Shown here: positions 23,407-35,095 of the stretch, piece after piece | Layout of the letters: every line of letters starts with the position of its first letter | Position numbering within the stretch: position 1 is the first letter of the stretch | From: Haematobia irritans | Taxonomy: Eukaryota > Arthropoda > Insecta > Diptera > Muscidae | Assembly: GCF_050003625.1 (NCBI RefSeq) | Contig: NC_134397.1 | Coordinates: forward strand, 195,135,063-195,199,062 | Reading direction: 5' to 3' | Length of the DNA: 64,000 nt | Notes under the pieces: generated by a model | Databases searched by the model: none | The model's input: the letters and a program-made list of their open reading frames with translations, nothing else | Told to the model about the DNA's origin: nothing | Position numbers and translations under genes: made by a program

Positions 23407-25920
23407 TTATTTATTTATTTATTTATTATTTTTTTTTTTTTTTTTGAGAAAACATAATGGAATTTGTCTATATCTTCTTCCACTGTAACACTTCTATATG
23501 TGCTCTAATCATACAAAAAAAGGATACCGGCTATAAACGTCGAAAACCAGTGAGGTAAGGTGTCATGACAATTCCCACGTTAGCTTCATTGCTGCTGTTG
23601 AATTTCTGTTTTTGCAAAGTTTGCATGTTATAAACGTGGCGTTCCACAATCTCCTTTTTGCTACACCACAAAACATTTTAGCGGACAATTTCCACACCCG
23701 AAATTTAATATAACTACATTAACATTAAATTTTAGGGACTTGCGGCATTGAAGTCGTAGGAATATTAATGAAAAGCCAGATCCTCTAATAATGCAAGGAT
23801 AACGACCATTGACGTAGATAGGAATGGCTATAAAATTACAGGACATGTTCACTCTAAAATTTTCATGCGGCATGGAAATTCTCATGGCATTGGAATGACT
23901 TAGTTTTAGTTTTTTGTTTTTTTGTTATTGTTTTTTGTTCAATTTTCTTCCCAATAATTTACCTAAATTATTTTCCCAATCTCATACAAATTCAGATCTA
24001 CACCACTACGCGTAGCAGCTTCGGGATTTGAAATGAATAACCCATGAATAACTAGCATCACTTCCATTAGGATAAATAAATAAAAAGGATTTTCGGCAAC
24101 AATAGACAGTGCTACCATCCCATCTTTCTCTTTGAGTTGCAATTTTTGGAACATAATTATTAGTTGATTATATTTTTCCAAAATAGTGCAAGGACACTAC
24201 ATACTAATGCATCTCATGGAGCATAGAAGAATACATAATATACAAACTTTTACCTAATCTTGTCCCGTTAACTTCCGGGCGCTTCGATGTCCTTTGATAA
24301 CATGGCGAAGGAGCCAAACACAAATTATATGGTACCCATCAACAAAAGTTAATTTATCATTGTGAAAGGCATTTCTTTTTTCTCTCAAAGAAATCAGGCA
24401 AAATCCATTGCATCACTGTTAAATAATTTATTGGACAGAATCTGGACAGAAGTAGCTAAGGGGTAACTTCAAATCAGCTGTAAAATATATATTTTTTATA
24501 TTTGATCTATAATATATTATATATGAGGAATTTGGGCATTAATTAATTTAAATTAATTTATTGAGAATTTTCATGAATTAGATTACAAAAAAAAAATTAA
24601 TAAAATAAAAATGGAATAGATTGCTTCAAAACTTACTTTATTTAAATTGGAATAATTCTATTTGGGAATTTGGGCATTTAATTTATTGAGAATTTTCATG
24701 AATTAAATTACAAAAAAAATTAATTAAATAAAAATGGACTAGATTGCTTCAAAAATTACTTTATTTAAATTGGAATAATTCTGTTTGAACATAAAAATTG
24801 TCTTAAACTATATAATTTCCATAGAAAAAAATCGATTTAATTGTTTTTTTTTTTTAATTTGTTCCACAATTTTCAAATCTCGATGAAATTTTATGTTCTA
24901 AAAAATCAACAGCCTACTACAATGTTGATTTTATTTGTTTCTCTTATTTTATTTTTCTTTGGTGAATTCTATTTTACATAATGCATGCCATTGAATTGGT
25001 TGGCTTTTGGCCAATAAAAAAAATTGTTGCATACTTTTAGTAGTAATATTTGTTGTGGCCTACTTTGCTATGGAAATTATCGTATCACGAAACATGCCAA
25101 GTAATTTTGATGTAATGCCAAAATAATATGTATTTGTTGCCTGCATGGAGATTTGACATCCTTTTGCTTTTTGCCTGGGATAGAAGAAAAAATTGTACAT
25201 ACGCAGAATATCACCAAAATTTTCCAATTACAAAATTTATTTGAAATTGAAAACGTAGTCAATTAAAAAAAAAATAATTGATACAATCAAGTAATCAATT
25301 TTAATCAAAATAAAATTAATTATGAAACTGATATGAAAATTTTTAATTTTTTTATTAAAATATTAGTTATGCCAATTATTATTTTAATTAATTAAAAGTT
25401 TATAAAATTTTCACATTTAAAAATATAATTAAAAAAAAATTTGTTTGGAAATAATTCATTTCTATATATATACTATTCAATAATTCATCAAATTTTTACT
25501 CAAATCTAAAGAAAGATCCAACTGTAGTTAAAACGGAAAATCCCAGGGATGGTTAATCTCTAATAAAATTACCAGAAAATTATTTCATCTAAAATTTCAA
25601 ATAAATAAACAAAAATGCAACAAATAATTGATTGCCTCAATTAAGACATTGCGACCATTACATTGAATGTGCCGAAAATCGATTACTTTTATAATTAAAT
25701 ATATTTTTTAATTCTGTGATTGATACTGTCATTTTCGTTATTGAAGCAATTTCAAGTAAAACAATAATTGGATTAATTTTAAAAAAATTTCAACAACGCC
25801 TAAAAAACTCGAATCGAAACTTATTTTGTACGTGCCACCTTAATTTTATCGACTTAAACTAATATTTTAATTAAAACTAAAATCAACGCCAATCAAAAAA
25901 AATCTAAATTGAATAATAAC
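23407..25920. other. Unclassified AT-rich spacer
   Basis: About 2.5 kb without satellite. A near-perfect tandem duplication of about 135 bp lies at 24526-24790 (marker GAATTTGGGCATTTAATTTA / GAATTTGGGCATTAATTAAT). The 25270-25800 part is rich in AATTAATT and ATTGATAC motifs like the MITE family at 43754, so it may be a worn copy. Apart from the weak exon candidate listed separately I see no gene. Confidence 0.5.
23963..24181 (-). CDS. Weak exon candidate, unrecognised 72-codon frame
   Basis: An open frame of 72 codons in the only long satellite-free stretch of the left half. It has a hydrophobic middle (about residues 31-50, PFYLFILMEVMLVIHGLFI) and a mixed, less AT-biased C-terminal part with GCT, ACG, CGT and CTG codons. 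Its stop codon is followed by GTAAAT, so a splice donor overlapping the stop is possible. I recognise no family. It could equally be chance in AT-rich DNA. Confidence 0.12.
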   Translation of the reverse strand: MEKYNQLIIMFQKLQLKEKDGMVALSIVAENPFYLFILMEVMLVIHGLFISNPEAATRSGVDLNLYEIGKII

Positions 25921-26215
25921 AAGTATGTTAAGTTCAGACGGACCGAATCTTAAAACCCCACCACCATGAATTAAATAATTTTCCTTTGAAAAATCTTCTT
26001 GGCGTTACTAGAAAAAATATACAATTTAAGGTGGATTTGATTACATATAACCAACATGGAAATCGGGTGACTTATCATCACATGGGGCCTATACCTATTT
26101 ACGGATCTAAAATACCTCAAAATTTTGAATTTCAAGCAAATCTGATCAAAATTTCTGTGTCTAAAAGCCCAAGAAATTAAATCGGGAGGTCGGTCTATAT
26201 GGCAGTGTTGCCAGG
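25921..26215 (+). mobile_element. Diverged relative of the 153-bp-repeat element (5' part)
   Basis: Contains GTTCAGACGGACCGAATCTT followed by CCCCACCACCATGAATT, matching in order the 5' end of the element at 26336 (GTTCGGCCAGGCCGAATCTT then CCTCCACCATGGATT). Further on, AATCGGGAGGTCGGTCTATA parallels the GGGGATCGGTTTATATGGG repeat segment. It is much more diverged and shorter, and I take it for an older related family. Confidence 0.5.
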
Positions 26216-28476
26216 TGTTTTTTGAATCTTCCCCACAAATCTTAAGCAAAAAAACCCTAAATTCGTCTAGATACCACAAAAAGTTTTACACTGATGAACT
26301 AATTTCCCAAGTCAAATAATTAAATAAAAAAAAAAGTATATATGGCCGTAAGTTCGGCCAGGCCGAATCTTATGTATCCTCCACCATGGATTGCGTAGAA
26401 AGTTCTACTAAAGACTGTCATTCACAATCGAAATACTTGGGTTGTGGTAATACTTGCCGATGACCTTGCCATCTTAAAACTTCTTAATATCGTTCGAAAT
26501 TGTAAGTTAGTCCATACGTGGTATATATTAGACAAAAAACAAAACAGATTAAATACGTATATAATTCAGTTCTTGACCCGGTGTAAGGTATATAGGGTAG
26601 TGTATAAATAATTACCAACGGATATGAAGTTTTGAGCGGTAATTAGAGAGCCGAATTGAAATATGGGGGTCGCTTTATAACGGGGCTATATACAATTAGG
26701 AACCGATATGGACCAATTTTTGTGTGATTGCGGATAGGTTTATCTGGGGGGGCTATATATAACTATAGACCGATATGGTTACTAGCACAATGTAAAAATT
26801 TTAACCGAATCGGATGAAATTTGCTCCTCCAAGAGGCTCCGGAGGTCAAATCTGGGGATCGGTTTATATGGGGGCTATATATAATTCGACCGATATGAAC
26901 GAATTTTTGCATGTTTTTTAAAGACTAAATACTAAGACCACGTACCAAATTTCAACCGGCTCGGATGAATTTTACTACTCCAAGAGGCTCCGGAGGTCAA
27001 ATCTGGGGATCGGTTTATATGGGCACTATACATAATTATGGACCGATATGGATACATTTTTGCATGTTTATTAGGAACCATATTCTAAATCCACGTACCA
27101 AATTTCAACCGGATTGGATGAATTTTGCTCCTCCAAGAGGCTTTGGAGGTCAAATCTGGGGATCGGTTTATATGGGGGCTATATATAATTAAGGACCGAT
27201 ATGGACCAATTTTTGCTTGGTTGTTAGAGACCATATACTAACACTATGTACCAGATATCAGCCGGATCGGATGAAATTTGCTTTCCTAAGAGGCTCCGCA
27301 AGCCAAATCTGGGCATCGGTTTGTTTGGGGATTATATATAATTAAGGACCGATGTGGACCAATTTTTGCATGTTTGTTAGAGACCATAGGCTAACATCAC
27401 GTACCAAATTTCAGCAAGATCAGATGAAATTTGCTTCTTTTAGAGGCTGCGCAAGCCAAATCGGGGGATCGGTTTATATGGGGGCTATATATAATTATGG
27501 ACCGAGGTGAACCAATTTTTGCATGGTTGTTAGAGACCATTTACTAACACCATGTACCAAATTTCAGCCAGATCGGATGAAATTTGCTTTTCATAGAGGC
27601 TCCGCTAGCCAAATCGGAGGATCGGTTTATGTGGGGGCTATATATAATTATGGACCGATATGGACCAATTTTTGCTTGGTTGTTAGAGACCATATACTAA
27701 CACCACGTACCAAATTTCAGCAAGATCGGATGAAATTTGCTTCTCTTAGAGGCCTCGCAAGCCAAATTTGGGGGTCCATTTATATGGGGGCTATACGTAA
27801 AAGTGGACCGATATGGCCCATTTGCAATACCATCCGACCTACATCAATAACAACTACTTGTGCCATGTTTCAAGTCGATAGCTTGTTTCGTTCGGAAATT
27901 AGCGTTATTTCAACAGACGGACGAACCGACGGACATGCTTAGATCGACTCAGAACTTCACCACGACCCATAATATATATAAAGGGTGATTAAATTGTAAG
28001 GGGCCGATGTTGAATGTGAACCACTCCTAAACGCCAAGTTTTTTTTCCGAATTTTATTTCTCTATTTCAGACTTACTCAATTTGAACCATGGAGAGATAC
28101 ACAATCCAACAACGTGTTAAATGGTTCCAAGAAATGGCAACAGTGGATAATCAATTTTCGAAGAAAATCATCTTCAGTGATGAGGCAAATTTTCACCTCA
28201 GTGGATTCGTCAATAAACAGAATTGCCGCATTTGGGCGAATGAGAATCCAAGAGTGATTGTCGAAAAACCAATGCACCCACAAAGAGTGACTGTTTGGTG
28301 CGGTTTATGGGCTGGCGGCATCATCGGGCCGTATTGTTTCCAAAATGAGGCCGGTCGGGCAGTTACTGTGAATGGTGTTCGCTATCGTGAGATGATAACG
28401 AACCGAATTGGAAGATATGGTCCGAATTGGAAGATATGGATATGGACGATATGTGGTTTCAGCAGGACGGTGCCAC

Positions 28477-29457
28477 TACACGGTTGAAAAAGACTGTTTT
28501 TCATATGTTTGGCTATAAACATTATATGTTTGGAACACAAATTTTTAAACACAATATTTTTGAGTGCAAGCATATGATGTTCATAAACTAGCATAACATG
28601 TTTGGGACATATATGTTAATATGTTAGAACATATTATGTTTGGGACATAAAATGTTTGTAAATATAATATGCTTGAATGCAAACATATATTAATTTAGAA
28701 ATAGTCTATAAACATATATGTGTTTAGTAGCTTGGAGCGCTATTTAACAGGGAGCGATATTGAATTAAGTTGGTGGTTGTTGCTTGTTATTACAAAATTA
28801 ACATTTTATTTTTCCTTGGGCAATTGATCAGCTACTTCTTTGATCCTTACAAACTGTGTGGTCCGCTGTTCGAATCCCCGTCCGGCAAAAGGTAAAATTA
28901 AAATAAAAAAAATCATAAAATTGAATAATTTCTTCTACAATGTTTGTATTACAGAAAAAGGTGCTAAGAACTAAAAAATCTCGTGGAAGTGAGAAAGATG
29001 TCGGGGAATATACAATTGGGCAGAAACAAAATTTTGAGCATTCAGGTCGAAAACCTATGTTGTTAGCACCTATATTACCTGTTTATTTTCATAATTCATT
29101 ATGATTGTAAATATATAAATAAATAAATAAAATTTTGAGCACAATATTGTTTGGGAGAATTTTTTTTAAGCATATAATATTTTTGGGTGCAAAATGCTTC
29201 CAAACATATTATATGGTCACATAATAACATATTGTTTTTTGGAAGATAACATTATTGAATTTGGATGCAAAAATACAAAATGTTTGGAACTTAGACTACC
29301 AAAACATATATTGTTTAGACCAATATGCTTTCAAACATATAATATATTGGTAGAGATCAAACATATAAATGTTTGGGCAATACCCAAAAATGTATATGCT
29401 TGAAGCAAAATATGTTTGGGAGTATATGTTACAGAAGCGATTTTTTGTGAGGGTGTA
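28477..29457. mobile_element. ATATGTTTG-rich non-autonomous element nested in the transposase
   Basis: About 980 bp rich in ATATGTTTGG and its complement, with inverted ends TACACGGTTGAAAAA / TACACCCTCACAAAAAA and a 5-bp duplication GCCAC at 28472-28476 and 29458-29462. Excision joins GGTGCCAC to ACAGCTAACG in the host transposase. The frame at 29194-29403 and its antisense shadow are products of the repeats. Similar ATATGTTTG-rich tracts are at about 44060-44200, 45090-45215, 52800-52920 and 53390-53520. A SINE-2 copy lies inside. Confidence 0.7.
28845..29025 (+). mobile_element. tRNA-related SINE, family 2, 5'-truncated copy
   Basis: Matches the copy at 50578: GGTCCGCTGTTCGAATCCCC (B-box region) then CGGCAAAAGGTAAA, AATTTCTTCTACAATGTTTG, TATTACAGAAAAAGGTGCTA and GTGAGAAAGATG. 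The A-box half is lost or too diverged. It is located inside the ATATGTTTG element. Confidence 0.65.
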
Positions 29458-29876
29458 GCCACACAGCTAACGAAACAATTTTCTTTGGGGTTCTTTGAAA
29501 GAAAAGGTGTACGTCGATAAGCCAGCAACAATTCAAGAGCTAAAGGATGAGATAATTCAGCACATTAACGGCATAGAACCTCCATTATGTCTCAGCGTCA
29601 TCGAAAATTTGGACCATCGGATGAAGGTGTGCCACCGAGGTCGCGGCGCCCATTTGGCCGATATTTTGTTCCATACATAATTGAGTAATACCAATATATC
29701 ATAATAAAATAAAATTACAATAATTTCCTAAATTGTTTGTGTTTTATTCAAAATCAACATCGGTCCTTGAAATTTTAACCACCCTTTACTTTATGGGGTC
29801 TTAGAGCAATATTTCGATGTGTTACAAACAGAATGACAAATTTAATATACCACCCATCCTATGGTGGAGGGTATAA

Positions 29877-31188
29877 TAAATAAAAAACAATTAATTATAT
29901 ATGTATAAAACAATAAGTTGAAGTTTAGTTAGGAATACAAAAATATTTAATGTCCACTACCCAATACTACATAAAACGTTGATACTCCCTTTCTTTAACT
30001 ATCTATTTCTTATACTGATGCAGTTGTCCATAACCATTGCCATTTAGCACTTCCGTTTCTCATCACCTTTGGTAACACAAAACAATATTAATTTGCCACA
30101 TTGCCACTCATCCACAATGAAGTTGGCAGCAAAATGTTTCCTCCAAGGAAACAACATAAATCCGCACGTAGCAATATTAAGACCTTTTAGTGAAGTGAAA
30201 CTTAACTAAATCAACATATCACGCTACAACTATTTATCATCATAAGTCATTTCATTTTATACTACACAAAAGAAAAGAAAAAACAAAACAAAAAAAGTTA
30301 CTTTTCCTCAGTCAAAATCCTCCTCAACGGGTGAGGAGAAGTGTATATGGCAAGCAATATAGAATCCGTGACTTTTGAAATTTTTCAGAATGGGGTAGGG
30401 GAGTAAGTAGTAGGATTGTGTGGGTAAACAAAACTACAATGACTTTTCGCATTTCCTGTTGTAATTCTTTTTACAAGACATAGATTAACTGCAAGGAAAC
30501 GGAAATGCACAAACGAATATACAAACACACACACACACAACTATACACTTACATAAGTAAACATACCCCTTGCAGGAGTAAGACCACTGGAGCCAACAAC
30601 ACAAGTGCATTAAACTCTCTCACTAATCATTCTCTTGCTCACCTTTACCTTTACCTCTAAGGATATAAACTTTACTAACTGACATTTGTACAAATAAAGC
30701 TCTAGGTATTTATTTCCTCTTCCTGCCTTCCTGGTTAGTTGGTCGTTCTTTGGTCGATTTGGTTAAGACATTAAAACCTTAGTTGCTATTGGGTTTGGGT
30801 AAATGTCAGTGCAGTCTCTAAAGTCACCATCGTAGTTTCTTCAAAATCTTTTTAATTCGGTAGAAGGTTTTTTTTTTGTTCTTTTGAGAAATGTTAAGAG
30901 CTCCAGCTGAATCTTGGAGGTCATGCTAGAAAAGAAAATATACCTGGGAGTTTGCAATGTTAATATTATAACATTCATTCGCTTTTTAGGACATTAATGA
31001 AAAAATAGTAGTGGAAGAGTATTGTGATGTTTTTCTTTGGAAAACTATGGTTCCCTTTTGTGATAATTATCTTGCCTGTAAGTAAGTAGTAAATTTATCA
31101 AAAAGTAAATTTATAAAAAAAGAGTGTTTTGGCTTATAAAGTGATATAAAAATACATTGCGATCTTCCGTATTTCATTGAAATATGGC
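29877..31188. other. Unclassified spacer
   Basis: About 1.3 kb, satellite-free, with a short CA repeat at about 30522-30538. No frame above 60 codons, no repeat recurring in the window. I see nothing to name; the relatively ordinary base composition makes it a candidate for intron or intergenic host DNA. Confidence 0.5.
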
Positions 31189-33292
31189 AAATAGAAATAA
31201 AATTTTGAGAAAATTTTCTATAGAAATAAATTTTGACAAAATTTTCTATAGAAATAACATTTTGACAAAATTATCTATAGAAATAAAATTTTGACAAAAT
31301 TTTCTATAGAAATAAAATTTTGACAAAATTTTCTGTAGAAATAAAATTTTGACAAAATTTTCTATAGAAATAAAATTTTGACAAAATTTTCTCTAGAAAT
31401 AAAATTTTGACAAAATTTTCTATAGAAATAAAATTTTGACAAAATTTTCTATAGAAGTATAATTTTGACAAACTTTTCTATAGAAATAAAATTTTGACAA
31501 AATTTTCTATAGAAAACAAAATTTTCTATAGAAATAAAATTTTAACAAAATTTTCTATAGAAATAAAATTTTGACAAAATTTTCTATAGAAATAAAATTT
31601 TGACAAAATTTTCTATAGAAATAAAATTTTGACAAAATTTTCTATAGAAATAAAATTTTGACAAAATTTTCTATAGAAATAAAATTTTGACAAAATTTTC
31701 TATAGAAATAAAATTTTGACAAAATTTTCTATAGAAATAAAATTTTGACAAAATTTTCTATAGAAGTAAAATTTTGACAAACTTTTCTATAGAAATAAAA
31801 TTTTGACAAAATTTTCTATAGAAAACAAAATTTTCTATAGAAAACAAAATTTTCTATAGAAATAAAATTTTAACAAAATTTTCTATAGAAATAAAATTTT
31901 GAAAAAATTTTCTATAGAAATAAAATTTTGACAAAATTTTCTATAGAAATAAAATTTTGACAAAATTTTCTATGGAAATAAAATTTTAACAAAATTTTCT
32001 ATAGAAATAAAATGTTGACAAATTTTTCTATAGAAATAAAATTTTGACAAAATTTTCTATAGAAATAAAATTGTAACAAAATTTTCTATAGAAATAAAAT
32101 TTTGACAAAATTTTCTATAGAAATCAAATTTTGACAAAATTTCCTATAGAAATACAAGTTTGACAAAATTTTCTATAGAAATAAAATTTTGACAAAATTG
32201 TCTCTAGAAACAAAATGTTGAAAAAATTTTCTACAGAAATAAAAGTTTGACAACACTTTCTATAGAAATAAAATTTTGACAAAATTTTTTATAGAAATAA
32301 AATTTTGACAAAATTATCTATAGAAATAAAATTTTGACAAAATTTTCTATAGAAATAAAATTTTGACAAAATTTTCTATAGAAATAAAATTTTGACAAAA
32401 TTTTCTATAGAAATAAAATTTTTACAAAATTGTCTCTAGAAACAAAATGTTGACAAAATTTTCTATAGAAATAAAATTTTAACAAAATTTTCTATAGAAA
32501 TAAGCTTTTGACACAATTTTCTATAGAAATAAAATTTTAACAAAATTTTCTATAGAAATAAAATTTTGACAAAATTTTCTATAGAAATAAAATTTTGACA
32601 AAATTTTCTATGGAAATAAAATTTTGACAAAATTTTCTATAGAAATAAAATTTTAACAAAATTTTCTATAGAAATAAAATTTTAACAAAATTTTCTATAG
32701 AAATAAAATTTTGACAAAATTTTCTATATAAATAAAATTTTGACAAAATTTTCTAGACATAAATTTTGACAAAATTTTCTATAGAAATAAAATTTTGATA
32801 AAATTTTCTATAGAAATAAAATTTTGACAAAATTTTCTATAGAAATAAAATTTGACAAAACTTTCTATTGAAATAAAAATTTGACAAAAATTTCTATTGA
32901 AATAAAATTTGGACAAAATTTTCTATAGAAATAAAATTTTGACAAAATTTTCTATAGAAATAAAATTTTGACAAACTTTTCTATAGAAATAAAATTTTGA
33001 CAAAATTTTCTATAGAAATAAAATTTTGACACCATTTTCTATAGAAATAAAATTTTGACAAAATTTTCTATAGATATAAAATTTTGACAAAATTTTCTAT
33101 AGAAATAAAATTTTGACAAAGTTTTCTATAGAAATTAATATATTATAGAAATAAAATTATATAAAAACAAAAATTATATAAAATTATACAAATAAAAAAT
33201 TAACTTAATTTTCTATAGAATAAAATTTTTTAAAATTTTCAATAGAAATAAAATTTTGAAATTGTCTATAGAAATAAATGATTTCTATTGAA
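31189..33292 (-). repeat. 29-bp satellite array, block H (reverse)
   Basis: About 70 reverse units close to consensus (AAATTTTGACAAAATTTTC then TATAGAAATA). A 310-bp higher-order repeat is marked by ACAAACTTTTCTATAG followed by GAAAACAAAATTTTC at about 31467 and 31777. Units degrade over the last 170 bp (ATTATATAAAA). It is among the most homogeneous blocks, suggesting recent amplification. Confidence 0.94.
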
Positions 33293-33696
33293 ATAAACCC
33301 AGCAAGAAATACTTCAGCAGTAAGAGTTTAGTTTTTTTATTTAAGTAAAATGTTGAAATAATTAATATTTAGTTAAAAATTTCGATCATTTACCTAAGGT
33401 ACTAAAATAAAATAAAGTATTTTTAATTTGAATAAAAAATTGTTCCAGTTATTTTTTGAAATTAATTACGTTTTCCATCAGAGTAAAAATCTTGTGGTTT
33501 CACGAAAAACTGACACGGATAATATTCACATTCACATTTTAATAAAATAATTTACTTATTAAAAATTATCGTGGATTTTAATGTCTATATTACAAACGTA
33601 TAAAATTGTTACAACTGTAAAGCCATGTATTCTACATTAAAAATCAAGACAATAAATTTAATCTAATGTTGTTATGGATTTGAATTTCCCTAAATA
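33293..33696. other. Spacer between satellite block H and mariner copy 1
   Basis: About 400 bp of AT-rich sequence starting AACCCAGCAAGAAATACTTC. No frame or recurrent repeat. The last dinucleotide, TA at 33695-33696, is the mariner target. Confidence 0.5.
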
Positions 33697-34984
33697 ACAG
33701 GTTGGCTGATAAGTCCCCGGTCTGACACATAGATGGCGTCGCTAGTATTAACTGCATATTATTTTTATATAGTACCCACCCAGTACCCACCTTCAAATGA
33801 TTCGTGTCAAAATTTGACGTCTGTAAGTCAATTAGTTTATGAGATAGAGCGTCTTTTGTGAAACAACTTTTGTGATTGTGAAAATAATGGAAAAAAAGGA
33901 ATTTCGTTTTCTGAAGGGAAAAAATACGGTGGAAGCAAAAACTTGGCTTGATAATGAGTTTCCGGACTCTGCCCCAGGGAAATCAACAATAATTGATTGG
34001 TATGCAAAAAATTCAAGCGTGGTGAAATAAGCACGGAGGACGGTGAACGCAGTGGACGCCCGAAAGAGGTGGTTACCGACAAAAACATCAAAAAAATCCA
34101 CAAAATGATTTTGAATGACCGTAAAATGAAGTTGATCGAGATAGCAGAAGCCTTAAAGATATCAAAGGAACGTGTTGGTCATATCATTCATCAATATTTG
34201 GATATGCGGAAGCTCTGTGCAAAATGGGTGCCGCGCGAGCTCACATTTGACCAAAAACAACAATGTGTTGATGATTCTGAGCGGTGTTTGCAGCTGTTAA
34301 CTCGTAATACACTCGAGTTTTTCCGTCCATATGTGACAATAGATGAAACATTGATCCATCACTACACTCCTGAGTCCAATCGACAGTTGGCTGAGTGGAC
34401 AGCGACCGGTGAACCGTCTCCGAAGCGTGGAAAGACTCAAAAGTCCGCTGGCAAAGTAATGGCCTCTGTTTTTTGGGATGCGCATGGAATAATTTTTATC
34501 GATTATCTTGAGAAGGGAAAAACCTTCAACAGTGACTATTATATGGCGTTATTGGAGCGTTTGAAGGTCGAAATCGCGGCAAAACGGCCCCATATAAAGG
34601 AGAAAAAAGTGTTATTCCACCAAGACAACGCACCGTGCCACAAGTCATTGAGAACGATGGCAAAAATTCATGAAGTGGGCTTCGAATTGCTTCCCCACCC
34701 ACCGTATTCTCCAGATCTGGCCCCCAGCGACATTTTCTTGTTCTCAGACCTCAAAAGGATACTCGGAGGGAAAAAATTTGGCTGCAATGAAGAGGCGATC
34801 GCCGAAACTGAGGCCTAGTTTGAGGCAAAACCGAAGGAGTACTACCAAAATGGTATCAAAAAATTGGAAGGTCGTTATAATCGTTGTATCGCTCTTGAAG
34901 GGAACTATGTTGAATATTAAAACGAATTTTGACAAAAAAAATGTGTTTTTCTTTGTTAGACCGGGGACTTATCAGCCAACCTGT
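33697..34984 (+). mobile_element. Himar1-like mariner element, copy 1
   Basis: Terminal inverted repeats begin ACAGGTTGGCTGATAAGTCC on the left and end with its complement at 34984, flanked by the TA duplication (33695-33696 and 34985-34986). Length 1288 bp, about the usual size for a full mariner. From memory the ends and transposase match Himar1. The 5' untranslated part has a short duplication (AGTACCCACC twice, 33771-33790). The clean TA duplication and intact ends mean it could still be moved in trans if an active transposase were present. Confidence 0.95.
33887..34920 (+). pseudogene. Himar1-like mariner transposase, disabled (copy 1)
   Basis: Would encode a DD34D mariner transposase of about 348 residues that cuts and pastes the element at TA. 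Three lesions are visible against copy 2: an in-frame 18-bp loss after the first seven codons (near 33906) removing VLIKYC; two extra A's in the A run at 34006-34011 (frameshift in the first helix-turn-helix region); and a TAG stop at 34816-34818. From 34010 to 34815 the frame is open and shows the WVPRE linker motif, catalytic Asp in TIDETL (normally MDETW), Asp in HQDNAPCH, and the third Asp in APSDIF, 34 residues after the second. Both helix-turn-helix segments are otherwise recognisable. Start chosen at the ATG giving MEKKEFR. Confidence 0.95.
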
Positions 34985-35095
34985 TAATTGTACGGCTATT
35001 TTCATGGAGCTCCGTTAGGTTTTAACTGCCAGTTAACGGAAAGAAAAATGGAAATATCTTTCCCCGGTTAACTTTAACCGAAAAATTTACAGCAG

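Larger units (their letters stand above)
28089..29680 (+). pseudogene. Tc1/mariner-superfamily transposase remnant
   Basis: The first open piece, 28089-28487, starts MERYTIQQRVKWFQEM and then jumps to KKIIFSDEANFHLSGFVN, so the region between the N-terminal DNA-binding part and the catalytic domain is deleted. The first catalytic Asp is in FSDEANF. The second is in WFQQDG at about 28453-28470, reached only in another frame because of an indel near 28400-28440. The C-terminal piece 29495-29680 (KPATIQELKDEIIQHINGI, ending in ADILFHT) lies beyond the nested element. Part of the DDE domain between is missing. The protein would normally cut and rejoin element ends at TA; this copy cannot. Confidence 0.8.
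27981..29786 (+). mobile_element. Tc1/mariner-superfamily element, internally deleted, inside copy a
   Basis: Inverted ends AAGGGTGATTAAATTGTAAG (left) and the complement of CTTGAAATTTTAACCACCCTT (right), flanked by the TA duplication at 27979-27980 and 29787-29788. The inverted repeats extend through GGnCCGATGTTGA. The transposase is in pieces (see separate entry) and the middle is occupied by another element at about 28477-29457. Removing 27981-29788 restores the outer element across AATATATACTTTATGGGG, which matches its intact copy at 51845. Confidence 0.85.
26336..29876 (+). mobile_element. 153-bp-repeat non-autonomous element, copy a (hosting nested insertions)
   Basis: 5' end with a palindrome TTCGGCCAGGCCGAA, then TTATGTATCCTCCACCATGG. 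About seven tandem units of roughly 150 bp follow at 26700-27830 (markers GACCGATATGG, GGATCGGATGAAATTTGCT, GGGGATCGGTTTATATGGG). The 3' part has AAGTTAGCG-like sequence, ACGG repeats and a terminal hairpin with ATGGTGGAGGGTATA that is inverted relative to the 5' CCTCCACCAT. A possible direct repeat TAAATAAAAAA flanks it (about 26321 and 29877). It is interrupted at 27981-29786 by a Tc1-like element, with the outer element resuming at ACTTTATGGGGTCTTAG. No transposase of its own; class unknown. Confidence 0.8.

Noticed and set aside
23661..23885. Second exon adjoining the weak candidate at 23963-24181
   Set aside because: The frame has no recognisable match, and I could not find a convincing splice acceptor joining the two.
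31189..33292. CRISPR array (regular short repeats)
   Set aside because: There are no unique spacers; units are contiguous 29-bp satellite repeats in a eukaryotic, transposon-rich setting.
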